64,000 nt of DNA from Hirschia baltica ATCC 49814. GTDB taxonomy: Bacteria; Pseudomonadota; Alphaproteobacteria; Caulobacterales; Hyphomonadaceae. Below the pieces are notes generated by a model. That model ran no database searches and was not told the origin of the DNA. It worked only from the letters and a program-made list of their open reading frames with translations. The position numbers and the translations under genes are program-made. Below, one piece after another: positions 27,911 to 36,632 of this stretch. Within the stretch, counting starts at the first letter, position 1. The number at the start of each line of letters is the position of its first letter. The stretch spans positions 620,001-684,000 of the forward strand of contig NC_012982.1 of NCBI RefSeq assembly GCF_000023785.1, in the 5' to 3' direction.

Positions 27911-28777
27911 ATGTTTGTTATAAGTGGTGCTTCCGGGCAACTTGGCCGAGCTGTCGTTAAAAAAATTCTCCAATATGTACCTTCAAATCAAGTAGTCGCG
28001 ACATGCAGAGACCCCAGCAAGGTTGGTGATCTTGTTAATATGGGAGTGACCGTCCGATATGGCGATTTCATGAACCCAGAGAGTTTGATCCAGGCTTTCA
28101 GAGGCGCGAGCCAATTACTTATAGTGTCATCCAATGCCCGCAGCCATGGCGGGGACCCTTTGAGCCAACACCAAAATGCAATCCACGCTGCACAGAAGGT
28201 GGGAGTGAAGCGGGTTGTCTATACAAGCCATATGGCTGCAAGTGAATTTTCCGCATTTCCACCAATGCATGATCATTTTGAAACCGAAAAAATGCTAAAA
28301 GCTTCCAGCTTAAATTGGATTGCTTTACGGCACGGTTTTTATGGTGCCAGCGGTATCAGTATGGTTACAAAAGCATTCAAAATGGGATCATTTGAAATTG
28401 CAAAAGATGGTCCCATTTCTTGGACCGCTCATGATGATTTAGCAGAAGCCGCTGCAATCATACTTTGCGATAAAAGTTACAAAAGCGGACCAACTTCTCC
28501 GCTGACTGGCCCTGAAGCCCTTAGTTTTATAGATTTGTTGGAATTAGTCACAAATGAAACGGGAAAATTGATTCCAATCAATATTTTACCAGATGAAGAA
28601 TTGCGTGCTAATTTGGTTTCAAATGGTCTACCGGCTCGTGCAGCAAATATAATACTTGGTTTATATATCGCTGCGAGAAAAGGTGAGTTTGCGCAAGTTG
28701 ATTCTACACTTGCAAATATTTTAGGCCGACGTCCAATGACGGTTGAAGAGCTGCTAAAAAATACAAGTAATATTTAA
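27911..28777 (+). CDS. NmrA/atypical SDR-family NAD(P)-binding oxidoreductase (quinone reductase 2-like)
   Basis: The Rossmann glycine motif GASGQLGRAV opens the protein. It then follows the pattern of NAD(P)H:quinone oxidoreductase 2 (YtfG): ATCRDPSKVGDL, RYGDFMNPESL, and VKRVVYTSHMAAS. The 289-residue length is normal. The ATG at 27911 is preferred to the GTG six nucleotides before it because AGGG (27900-27903) is 7 nt away. With the divergent TetR gene it probably forms an electrophile- or quinone-inducible unit. Confidence 0.85.
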   Translation: MFVISGASGQLGRAVVKKILQYVPSNQVVATCRDPSKVGDLVNMGVTVRYGDFMNPESLIQAFRGASQLLIVSSNARSHGGDPLSQHQNAIHAAQKVGVKRVVYTSHMAASEFSAFPPMHDHFETEKMLKASSLNWIALRHGFYGASGISMVTKAFKMGSFEIAKDGPISWTAHDDLAEAAAIILCDKSYKSGPTSPLTGPEALSFIDLLELVTNETGKLIPINILPDEELRANLVSNGLPARAANIILGLYIAARKGEFAQVDSTLANILGRRPMTVEELLKNTSNI

Positions 28778-28852
28778 TGCATTGTTTTGTATTGTTTTTT
28801 GTAACATTTCAATAAATACCGCTTTTGGCGAAAAACTGCCATTTTGCATTTG

Positions 28853-29671
28853 CTAAATTAAATTCTTCGCTTTGAGGCTGGTAATGCCTTTTTTGCCGAC
28901 GATTAAATGGTCGTGGATTGTGATTTCTAATGGCTCGAAAGCATCCATAATTTCGCGTGTTACATCTATATCAGCGCGCGATGGTGTGGGGTCACCAGAT
29001 GGATGATTGTGCACAAGGATGAGTGCGGATGCAGATAATTCCAATGCACGTTTGGCGAGTTCTCGCGGATAAACGGGCGCGTGATTTATCGTGCCTTGAG
29101 ATTGGCGTTCGTCTGCGATGAGTTGGTTTTTATGGTCTAAAAACAATACTCTAAACTGTTCCTCGGTTTCATGTTGAAGCGCAATGCGAACATGCGAGAG
29201 CAAGGCTCCCCAGTTGGAGATGATGGGGCGGGCTTTGACTTCTTCCAAAGAGCAACGTTGATTGAGAAGATGGGTGGCTTGGATATATGTCGCACAGGTC
29301 TCGCCAATACCATCCACTTCCTTGAGGCGTTTGATTGGGGCTGCCATCACGCCAGATATGCCGCCAAATTTATCTATCAAAGCTTTGGCAACAGGTTTCA
29401 CATCGCGGCGAGGAATGAATGCAAAGAGCAGTAATTCAAGCAGTTCATAATCGGGCAGCGTGTTGCCATGGCCTTGCAAAACGCGGTCCCTTAGGCGGTC
29501 GCGATGCCCGTGATAATGTTTGACTGGTTTGCTTTTAGGTTTTGCTGCAGGTTGTGCAGGGGTGTTTGATACAAGCGGAGTGGATGAATATTGAACGCCA
29601 AGACCATCCTCAACACCATTGGGCTTTTCTCCATTGGTTGCTTGAGAATTGGTGTTCGCGTTCTCATTCAT
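28853..29671 (-). CDS. radC: RadC-family JAB/MPN domain protein
   Basis: The C-terminal JAMM metal motif is HNHPSGDPTPSRAD, preceded by LFLDHKNQLIADE, which defines the RadC/UPF0758 family. An N-terminal helix-hairpin-helix (IKRLKEVDGIGETCATYI) follows a disordered, Asn/Pro-rich leader of about 60 residues. The function is unsettled; the old DNA-repair name is not well supported, and the fold suggests a metallo-isopeptidase or nuclease-related activity. The ATG at 29671 is used because GGGGAG lies upstream; an ATG 18 nt earlier overlaps that site. Confidence 0.88.
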   Translation of the reverse strand: MNENANTNSQATNGEKPNGVEDGLGVQYSSTPLVSNTPAQPAAKPKSKPVKHYHGHRDRLRDRVLQGHGNTLPDYELLELLLFAFIPRRDVKPVAKALIDKFGGISGVMAAPIKRLKEVDGIGETCATYIQATHLLNQRCSLEEVKARPIISNWGALLSHVRIALQHETEEQFRVLFLDHKNQLIADERQSQGTINHAPVYPRELAKRALELSASALILVHNHPSGDPTPSRADIDVTREIMDAFEPLEITIHDHLIVGKKGITSLKAKNLI

Positions 29672-29700
29672 TGTCGACAGTCTCCCCAAACTCTATCGAA

Positions 29701-30534
29701 CTATTTGTCCGATAATGTGTGCGGGGTGTCGAGTCCCTTTGGAGATTTTGTGAAAATTTCAAACCCGTCTTTCGTGACGCCAATGGAATGTTCAAACTGA
29801 GCCGTCAGTGAGCGATCACGTGTCACGGCGGTCCAGCCATCTGGCAAAAGAGCGACATCTTTTTTACCCAGATTGATCATCGGCTCGATTGTGAAAATCA
29901 TGCCTTCTTTTAGTTCTGGTCCTGTGCCGCGACGTCCATAGTGTAGGATATTTGGGGCATCATGAAAAAGCTTGCCGAGACCGTGGCCGCAAAATGCTTC
30001 GACGACGGAACAGCGCTGAGCTTCTGCATATTCTTGAATGGCAGCGCCGATATCACCTGTTGTTGCGCCGGGTTTAACTTCTGCCATGCCGCGCATTAGA
30101 CATTCATAGGTGATATCCATCAGGCGGCTGGCTTTGCGCTTGGCTTCACCTGCCACAAACATGCGAGATGTGTCGCCATGCCAACCATCGACGAGCGAGG
30201 TGATATCAATATTGAGAATATCACCATCTTTAAGTGGTTTTTTGTGGGTTGGGATACCGTGGCAAACGACATGATTTAAAGATGTACAAAGCGAATGCTT
30301 ATAGCCGCGATACATCATAGTGGCGGCGACTGAGCCATGATCGAAGAGGAATTGGCGGGCAAGGTCATCAAGGTGGCCTGTGGTGACGCCGGGTTTGACT
30401 TCATCGACCAACATATCCAAGCAGCGTGCGGATAGATTTCCAGCAGCCTTCATGCCTTCAAACCCTTCTGGACCATGTATTCTGATAGCACCAGTATTGC
30501 GAAGAGGCAGTGTGTTAGCGTCGATGTAATTCAT
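29701..30534 (-). CDS. map: Type I methionine aminopeptidase
   Basis: MetAP removes the initiator methionine from nascent proteins. At 277 residues it has the full pita-bread fold: SLNHVVCHGIP, the metal ligands Asp in DGDILNIDIT and HGDTSR, FCGHGLGKLFHDAP (His), and TIEPMINLG plus FEHSIGVT (Glu). It lies about 30 nt upstream of radC on the same strand and may share its transcript. Confidence 0.96.
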   Translation of the reverse strand: MNYIDANTLPLRNTGAIRIHGPEGFEGMKAAGNLSARCLDMLVDEVKPGVTTGHLDDLARQFLFDHGSVAATMMYRGYKHSLCTSLNHVVCHGIPTHKKPLKDGDILNIDITSLVDGWHGDTSRMFVAGEAKRKASRLMDITYECLMRGMAEVKPGATTGDIGAAIQEYAEAQRCSVVEAFCGHGLGKLFHDAPNILHYGRRGTGPELKEGMIFTIEPMINLGKKDVALLPDGWTAVTRDRSLTAQFEHSIGVTKDGFEIFTKSPKGLDTPHTLSDK

Positions 30535-30775
30535 TATTTGGGTATTCCGGTACGATGTTTCTATTTGTCCAACAAATCAAAGATATATCTGATCTGTAGA
30601 CATGTCTCTAACGTAGACACTATGTGCCATAGATCAAAGGCAAAATTTATTTCATTATCTGTTTGGTGGCAGTCATAGCATATAAGTTCAAGTCTTGCGA
30701 TGAAACGAACATGCATAGAATGCCAGTTATGCAGCTATGTGACACACACCAAATGCTCAATTTAGGAATTTTATT

Positions 30776-31552
30776 ATGCCAGCAGAAACTTCAGTCCTTC
30801 AAGATGTTACCGCTGGTGTTTTACTTATTGGAGATGAAATCCTGTCTGGTCGGACGCAGGATACAAATCTGAAAACGATTGCTGATTTTCTCTCTCCGCT
30901 TGGCATTCGTGTGGCGCAGGCGCGGGTGATTGCAGATGATGCGGCGACGATTATTGAGTCTGTTCGGGCGCTAAGCTCTGCTTATGATTATGTGTTCACA
31001 ACAGGCGGTATCGGACCCACGCATGATGACATCACCGCCGAATGTATCGCGAAAGCCTTTAATGTTGGCATTAGTGTGCGTGATGATGCGCGCAAAGTGT
31101 TGGAAGACTGGTATGCGCAGACAGACAGTGAAGTGACAGATGCCCGCCTGCGCATGGCGCGAATTCCCGATGGTGCGCGCTTAATACCCAATCCGGTTTC
31201 TGGTGCGCCGGGTTTTATTATCGAAAATGTGCATGTGATGGCGGGTGTGCCGCGCATTATGAAAGCGATGCTACATAATATCGGTCCAAATTTAAAAGGC
31301 GGTGCAATTGTATATGGGCGCACTTTAAGAGCAGATGGATTGAGAGAAGGTGATATCGCTGTTGATTTAGGCATATTGGCGGAGAAAATGCCGGATCTGA
31401 GCTTTGGATCCTATCCATGGTTTACTGATAGCGATTCTGGCGTTGCGCTTGTGGTGCGCGGTGTGGATGAAGTTAGGCTTGAAGTCGCAGAAAAAGCGCT
31501 TATCGAGCTGGCGACAAAATTGGGAAAAATCCCTGAAGTTTCACGTCATTGA
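30776..31552 (+). CDS. CinA N-terminal/MoaB-fold (competence/damage-inducible protein A) protein
   Basis: The protein has 258 residues and a molybdopterin-binding-like fold: LLIGDEILSGRTQDTN at the N-terminus and FTTGGIGPTHDDITAE in the middle. It lacks the C-terminal nicotinamide-nucleotide amidohydrolase half of full-length CinA, so it belongs to the stand-alone family. Related proteins act as ADP-ribose or CoA pyrophosphatases; the activity here is not certain. It is transcribed towards the tRNA, 66 nt before the cupin gene. Confidence 0.88.
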   Translation: MPAETSVLQDVTAGVLLIGDEILSGRTQDTNLKTIADFLSPLGIRVAQARVIADDAATIIESVRALSSAYDYVFTTGGIGPTHDDITAECIAKAFNVGISVRDDARKVLEDWYAQTDSEVTDARLRMARIPDGARLIPNPVSGAPGFIIENVHVMAGVPRIMKAMLHNIGPNLKGGAIVYGRTLRADGLREGDIAVDLGILAEKMPDLSFGSYPWFTDSDSGVALVVRGVDEVRLEVAEKALIELATKLGKIPEVSRH

Positions 31553-31618
31553 TACGGTTTAAAAACATGCGCCAATCGTGTAGGTAGAGTAAGCTGAATT
31601 TTAAGAATAGGTGTTGAA

Positions 31619-32662
31619 GTGGCGCGTTTACCTCAAACAGCAAAAATACAGTCTAAACCCAAGCTTGATAAAGGTGTCAGGCAGCAGATCGCAGAATATT
31701 TGTTAGCAGGGTATGCGCCTGACCAGATCGTGCAAACATTAATCGGGCAGGGCTTTGGTCAATCTATCGCGAGATCTGAAGTCAATAAAGCGGCGACTAG
31801 TCCGTATCTGAATGCTGGAAAGCGCTATGTTGAACGTGCCAAAAAACGAAGCTGGTTTCTGGATGTCCAAGCAAAATTATGGCGTACCCAACCCCATTCT
31901 AAAGAGATATTGTCGCTTGAGGCAGATCAGCTGACACCTCAGGCATTTTTTGCAAATTATTATGCGACTAACACCCCTTTATTGATCAAGAATATGGTTT
32001 CCCATTGGCCAGCCATGCAGCGCTGGAGTTTGGATTATTTTGAAGAAAAACTGGGCGATGCGAAAATTGAAGTGCAATTTGATCGTGACACCAATGCGCG
32101 CTATGAAATTGATAGTGTTTCACATAAAAAAGTGATGCATTTTCGAGAATATATTGCCTTGCTTCGCAAAGGCGAAGAGACAAACAATTATTATCTTACT
32201 GCAAATAATGGCAACACGAATGCCAAAGCATTAGCGCCTTTGTGGGATGATATCATTCAGCTGGATGACTATCTACAACCGGACAAAACACCGGGATATT
32301 TATGGATAGGCCCAAAGGGAACTTTGACGCCATTTCATCATGATTTGACCAATAATTTCCTTCTTCAAATTTCTGGTCGCAAACAAGTTGTGCTTGCGCC
32401 GGGGTTTGAAGTGGACCGTATGCGTAATTCTCAGCATTGTTTTTCAGATTGGAGCGTCGATATTGAAGGCGCAGCAAATGCAGAGGCCGGACGACGCCCC
32501 GGAATGGTGGATTGTATTCTGGAGCCGGGAGATGTGTTATTCCTGCCAGTTGGTTGGTGGCATTATGTCAAAGGGCTGGATATGACATTTGGGATGTCCT
32601 TCACGAATTTTGTGGTCGATAACGACTTTTACAGCAATTATTCCACTTATCATGCGGTGTGA
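31619..32662 (+). CDS. Cupin_8/JmjC-like Fe(II)/2-oxoglutarate oxygenase
   Basis: Residues about 90-340 form a JmjC-type cupin. The iron motif HxD is in TPFHHDLTNNFLLQI, the second His is in LPVGWWHYVKGLD, and GRKQVVLAPG lies between. Such enzymes hydroxylate protein side chains or tRNA bases. About 80 N-terminal residues resemble a small helical DNA- or protein-binding segment. The start is GTG at 31619, with AGGTG 5 nt upstream. The gene ends about 110 nt before the tRNA-Leu. Confidence 0.85.
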   Translation: MARLPQTAKIQSKPKLDKGVRQQIAEYLLAGYAPDQIVQTLIGQGFGQSIARSEVNKAATSPYLNAGKRYVERAKKRSWFLDVQAKLWRTQPHSKEILSLEADQLTPQAFFANYYATNTPLLIKNMVSHWPAMQRWSLDYFEEKLGDAKIEVQFDRDTNARYEIDSVSHKKVMHFREYIALLRKGEETNNYYLTANNGNTNAKALAPLWDDIIQLDDYLQPDKTPGYLWIGPKGTLTPFHHDLTNNFLLQISGRKQVVLAPGFEVDRMRNSQHCFSDWSVDIEGAANAEAGRRPGMVDCILEPGDVLFLPVGWWHYVKGLDMTFGMSFTNFVVDNDFYSNYSTYHAV

Positions 32663-32769
32663 TGGGTGTGTGAAACCTTTGTTCTTGGCGTAAAATGCAT
32701 TTTTCTGCTTTTTCATGACACAAATGCCTTGCATTTCTTATGCGTGTCTGGGTAACAATGCGCCTTGAT

Positions 32770-32856
32770 GCGGGCGTGGCGGAATTGGTAGACGCGCCAG
32801 ACTTAAAATCTGTTGGCCGTAAGGCCGTGCCGGTTCGATTCCGGCCGTCCGTACCA
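32770..32856 (+). tRNA. tRNA-Leu (anticodon UAA)
   Basis: A class II tRNA of 87 nt has the D-loop GGAATTGGTAGAC, the anticodon loop CTTAAAA (anticodon TAA), a long variable arm (GTTGGCCGTAAGGCCGTG), the T-loop TTCGATT and an encoded CCA end. The acceptor stem contains two G·U pairs and the anticodon stem one C·U mismatch at its base. The last 23 nt are also the left end of the island's direct repeat, so the tRNA stays intact after integration. Confidence 0.95.
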
Positions 32857-32858
32857 TT
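32834..32858 (+). other. attL: left 25-bp direct repeat (tRNA-Leu 3' end)
   Basis: It covers the T-arm, acceptor 3' strand, CCA and TT. It is identical to 43643-43667, and the sequence diverges immediately outside on both sides. Confidence 0.93.
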
Positions 32859-32960
32859 TAATTGTTTTTCTTGATCCGAGATGATCTAAAAATACCAATA
32901 AAAACAATCAAATATCTCTAAAATCACGAAGTTTGTTGTCCGATACTATCCGGCAAAGGG

Positions 32961-33041
32961 TGTTGGTATCCAGCCCATTTGTTGGTAGAATTGTTGGTAT
33001 ATTCCCAATTCAACGCAGTTTTGAAATAAAATATACCAACA
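32961..33041. repeat. Integrase arm-type sites, left end
   Basis: TGTTGGTA occurs at 32961-32968, 32980-32987 and 32992-32999 in direct orientation, and inverted at 33034-33041 just before the integrase start. The same word recurs twice at the right end of the island. This arrangement fits arm-site binding by the integrase and possible autorepression of its gene. Confidence 0.7.
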
Positions 33042-33042
33042 A

Positions 33043-34230
33043 ATGCCCCTAAATGACTTACAAATCAAAAAGTTACGTGCAACCGATAAACAGCTAAAGA
33101 AAGCTGATGGTGGTGGGCTTTATCTGGAGATAAATCCGAAAGGCTCAAAGCTTTGGCGTATGGCTTATCGATTCGGCGGTAAGCAAAAGCTTCTATCGTT
33201 TGGTAAATACCCTGAGGTCTCGCTTGCGAAGGCGCGTGAAAAGCGTCTTGAAGCCAAAATATTGATTGCCGACGGTGTTGATCCACAAGTGAAGAAAAAC
33301 GAAGAGCGCAAACAGGCAATCGCTGAAACCCAAAATACCTTTAGCAATCTGAAGAACGAACTTATTGAGAAAAAGGTAAAAGAGGGACGCGCTGCTTCAA
33401 CGATAACTAAGATCAAATGGTGCTTTAGTCTGGTTGAGGACGCTTTGGGGCATAGGGCTGTTGCTGAAATCAAATCGCCTGAAGTGTTAGACGCGTTGCG
33501 CGTTATCGAAGCTAAGGGAAATTACGAGACGGCACATCGCGTGCGCGGCTTGATAGGCGAAGTGTTTCGCTATGCCATTGCAACAGGGCGGGCGGACTAT
33601 GATCCTACTTTTGCCCTTAAAGGTGCTTTGATAGCAGTCCCTGTCACGCATAGGGCGGCGGTGACGGATTGGAAGGCCTTTGAGGAGCTATTGAAAGCTG
33701 TTTGGTCCTATGAAGGCGCATCACCTGCAACTCGTGCTGCTTTAAAGCTGATGGCTATTCTATACCCCCGTCCAGGGGAGCTGCGTTTATCGCGCTGGAA
33801 TGAATTTGATTTGGAAAAGGGTGTTTGGGAAATACCCAAAGAACGCACGAAAATGCGGCGGCCACATCAAAAGCCATTACCGCCGCTAGCAATAAGCATC
33901 CTTAAAGAGCTTCACGAATGGTCGGGCGATTGTGAGCTTGCGTTTCGTTCAGATATTGGGCGCGCCAAACCTATTAGCGAAAACACAATGAACCAAGCGT
34001 TGCGGCGGATAGGGTATAGCTCAACGGAAATGGTATCTCACGGCTTTCGGGCGAGCGCTTCAACCTTGTTAAATGAAAGCGGTAAATGGGATGCAGACGC
34101 GATTGAAGCAGAGTTAGCGCATGTCGGTTCAGACGAAATCCGCCGCGCATATCATCGCGGCAAGTATTGGGAAGAGCGTATTCGAATGAGTAATTGGTGG
34201 GCAGAAGAGATAGCGGGGATGGTGAAATGA
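33043..34230 (+). CDS. P4-type tyrosine integrase of the island
   Basis: The protein has 395 residues: an N-terminal DUF4102 arm-binding domain (LYLEINPKGSKLWRMAYRF, then LSFGKYPEVSLAKAR), a core-binding domain, and a catalytic domain. It carries the first Arg in YPRPGELRLSRW, His-x-x-Arg in SHGFRA, and the Tyr in YHRGKYWEERIRM. It should recombine attP with the tRNA-Leu end. Its ATG lies 2 nt after an inverted arm-type site. It overlaps the next gene by 4 nt. Confidence 0.95.
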   Translation: MPLNDLQIKKLRATDKQLKKADGGGLYLEINPKGSKLWRMAYRFGGKQKLLSFGKYPEVSLAKAREKRLEAKILIADGVDPQVKKNEERKQAIAETQNTFSNLKNELIEKKVKEGRAASTITKIKWCFSLVEDALGHRAVAEIKSPEVLDALRVIEAKGNYETAHRVRGLIGEVFRYAIATGRADYDPTFALKGALIAVPVTHRAAVTDWKAFEELLKAVWSYEGASPATRAALKLMAILYPRPGELRLSRWNEFDLEKGVWEIPKERTKMRRPHQKPLPPLAISILKELHEWSGDCELAFRSDIGRAKPISENTMNQALRRIGYSSTEMVSHGFRASASTLLNESGKWDADAIEAELAHVGSDEIRRAYHRGKYWEERIRMSNWWAEEIAGMVK

Positions 34231-34949
34231 GACAAATGGATAGCTGGGATCGGATAGTGTTTTTAGATAAATTTGATGTTTGGAGATTATCTGAAGAGCT
34301 ATCTATAAAAGATTCTGCACTGTTAATTAATTGGTACCTACCCGAACAGTTCGAACATGTTGAGGGATGGGGACATAGCGATCAGCCTTCTGGCTATCTT
34401 GCAACTCGTAATGCTATCTGCGGTGCAATTCGTCGTAAAAAATTAAATGCTCAAAATGTTTGGAACGTAGAACAATTTGGAGATTTGAATGCTATTTCGT
34501 TTCTTGAGGTTGAAGGATCATTTAATGTCGAACAGACAATGGTTTTAGTAGATGATCTTGTCGATTGGCTAAAAAGTCGGAGGCATTTTAGAAGTCCATT
34601 TTTCGCCGAAAGTATTATTGGTCCAGCATATCTCGATAAATCAAACAATAGATATGCGCCTAAACTGGCTGCTGCAGTCAAAGCTTGGGAAGCATTAGAA
34701 GATCAATTCAACACCAAACTAAGCCCAAAGCAAAATCTGCAAAGGTGGCTTAGGTTACATGCAAACGAGTATGGGTTAGCTGATGATGATGGTAAACCAA
34801 GAGAAAGCACTATTGAAGAGATAGCAAAAATCGCGAATTGGTCTCTAATTGGAGGTGCTCCAAAAGTGATTGAGGAGATACCGGTACCTAAAATAGAAGG
34901 ACCAAGGGAGGATTTTTCTGCTGACTTAGATGGTGAAATTCCGTTTTAA
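34227..34949 (+). CDS. Unknown island protein co-translated with the integrase
   Basis: The protein has 240 residues and its ATG overlaps the integrase stop (ATGA), so translation is probably coupled. The N-terminal part is Trp-rich (WRLSEELSIKDSALLINWYL), and the C-terminal segment LSPKQNLQRWLRLHANEYGL followed by IEEIAKIANWSLIGGAPK looks like a helical motif seen near integrases in other islands. No signal peptide or catalytic motif is visible. The coupling suggests a role in recombination or its control; I do not recognise a function. Confidence 0.75.
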   Translation: MRQMDSWDRIVFLDKFDVWRLSEELSIKDSALLINWYLPEQFEHVEGWGHSDQPSGYLATRNAICGAIRRKKLNAQNVWNVEQFGDLNAISFLEVEGSFNVEQTMVLVDDLVDWLKSRRHFRSPFFAESIIGPAYLDKSNNRYAPKLAAAVKAWEALEDQFNTKLSPKQNLQRWLRLHANEYGLADDDGKPRESTIEEIAKIANWSLIGGAPKVIEEIPVPKIEGPREDFSADLDGEIPF

Positions 34950-35112
34950 ATCAGTTCAATAATGAATTTTGAGAATTTTATGGTTGTAGTTGTTATAAAT
35001 AACCTAGCCAATTATAGCTTAAAACCTAGGGCGGTATTTCTGTAACTACCCCCTCTATTCTGTAGCTACACAAATTGGGATGTTGACGTATCAACTAATA
35101 CGGAGACAGCCA

Positions 35113-35322
35113 ATGTACGACCCATACGAATTCCCTGAGACAGGCTTTGTACGCCTAAAGCAAATCATCGCGCCTTATGGCCCTATTCCAGTGTCTAAAT
35201 CGACTTGGTGGGCTGGGGTGAAAGATGGTCGCTTCCCCAAACCCCGAAAACTAGGAAGTCGCGTCACTGTTTGGAAAGCAGACGAGATACGCGCTTTGTA
35301 TGAGGCCAAAAATGAGTGCTGA
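35113..35322 (+). CDS. AlpA-like helix-turn-helix regulator
   Basis: This 69-residue protein has the AlpA pattern: FVRLKQIIAPYGPIPVSKSTWW, then GRFPKPRKLGSRVTVWKADEIRAL. AlpA proteins activate or assist excision of P4-like islands. GGAG at 35102-35105 supports the ATG at 35113. It overlaps the next gene by 11 nt. Confidence 0.88.
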   Translation: MYDPYEFPETGFVRLKQIIAPYGPIPVSKSTWWAGVKDGRFPKPRKLGSRVTVWKADEIRALYEAKNEC

Positions 35323-35713
35323 TATTGTCCCCATTCGTGAGGCGGGCAATAAGCTAATATATTTAAATGGGAATGCAGCCCATGCCCGTTTTTATTCAGA
35401 GTGGCGGCATTTGGACTCTTTTAAAACGCTTTCACCTCTGCAGAGGACAATATTGCAAGATGTGTTGATGGACTTTTCTAAAGTTGTCGGCAACGAAGTA
35501 AGATTGACCAACACTCAAATCAGCAAAAGATATCGCGCAGGACACACGGCAGCTAGAGCTGCAATAGCAGGACTTGAGGAGAGAGGGTGGATTGAAAGAA
35601 TTGGACTTTTACCTGGCCCAACAGGGCAAGCGGGCGGTGTTTATAAGATATTGTGTATTGCCCCAAATGGTAGCCGTGTAGCAGGCCCATATCAGCAATG
35701 GCAGAATGGTTAA
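35312..35713 (+). CDS. Unknown island protein with a winged-helix-like segment
   Basis: This 133-residue protein starts inside the AlpA gene (GAGG 6 nt before the ATG). The middle reads LSPLQRTILQDVLMDFSKV, then VRLTNTQISKRYRAGHTAARAAIAGLEERGWIERI, which follows a winged helix used for DNA binding, as in phage replication or regulatory proteins. The GTGG-type C-terminus is short. It probably regulates island genes, but no family name is secure. Confidence 0.65.
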   Translation: MSADIVPIREAGNKLIYLNGNAAHARFYSEWRHLDSFKTLSPLQRTILQDVLMDFSKVVGNEVRLTNTQISKRYRAGHTAARAAIAGLEERGWIERIGLLPGPTGQAGGVYKILCIAPNGSRVAGPYQQWQNG

Positions 35714-35980
35714 ATCAGCGAATTAGGCCTGTCCAATAATCGAATTAGGGGTGCTATCTAACCAAGATAGGCCTTCTGGTTGATTGAATTAATAGTTATC
35801 TAGATTTGCACGAAAATTAGATTAAATCATTTTGTTTCAGTGTGTTATATTGTGTTTCTAACAAATGGAAAAATATAGAAGCACACGCCTACAGAACTAT
35901 AGGTACAGCTACACCAAGTTAAGGTTTTATGATGTGTTAGCATCCACTTTGCACATGATTGCGAAAAAGGAATTGAAGAT

Positions 35981-36565
35981 ATGGGCGGTTTAGGGTCTGG
36001 GAATAACAACCGTTGGGCAAACAAGACAGACGAGTTGCACAAGCTGGACCTAGCGACCTTCAAGAAAGGTTGGTTTGCACGCTATCGTTCTGGGGCCGTA
36101 ACTTGGACTAGAGGCGATCAAAAGACGGGTAGTATCAATTATCACTTGTCACCATCTTCAATGCGCCTCTCTTATGCGTATGGTTCGGGTGACAATAAGC
36201 AAACCATAGATGAACGCTTTGAGCTTGCCTTCACACCTCAACACTTTGGCAATGAGCGTATGTGGATTGTGTGCAAATCATGCCAACGGCGGTGCCGTGT
36301 GCTGTATGGCGCTAAACTCTTTAGATGCAGAAAATGCTATGAGCTAACCTATCCAAGCCAGTATGAGTTTATTCGAATTCCCAACCTTTCAACCGCCGAA
36401 ACCTTAAAGGACAAATTGGGCGGTGAGGCAGGCTTTGTATATCCGTTTCCTAACAAACCTAAAGGCATGCACTGGAAGACCTATCAACGTTATGAACGGG
36501 TCTATTATGAAGCTGAAAAGCGGATGAATTTGGCTTTGATGTCTCGAATGCATAAATACTCTTGA
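35981..36565 (+). CDS. Zinc-ribbon protein of unknown function
   Basis: The protein has 194 residues. The N-terminus MGGLGSGNNNRW resembles a widespread family of small proteins from mobile elements. A zinc ribbon is formed by VCKSCQRRC and FRCRKCYELTY, both CxxC pairs. The flanks are rich in Tyr and basic residues, so nucleic-acid binding is likely. AAAAAGGA precedes the ATG at a suitable distance. A 267-nt AT-rich gap on its left separates it from the regulator pair and should contain its promoter. Confidence 0.7.
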   Translation: MGGLGSGNNNRWANKTDELHKLDLATFKKGWFARYRSGAVTWTRGDQKTGSINYHLSPSSMRLSYAYGSGDNKQTIDERFELAFTPQHFGNERMWIVCKSCQRRCRVLYGAKLFRCRKCYELTYPSQYEFIRIPNLSTAETLKDKLGGEAGFVYPFPNKPKGMHWKTYQRYERVYYEAEKRMNLALMSRMHKYS

Positions 36566-36632
36566 TTGAGACTAGCCGACTCGCGTCGATTGCGCTTATT
36601 TCGATATCCTTATCTTAGGGGGATAAACTCGT

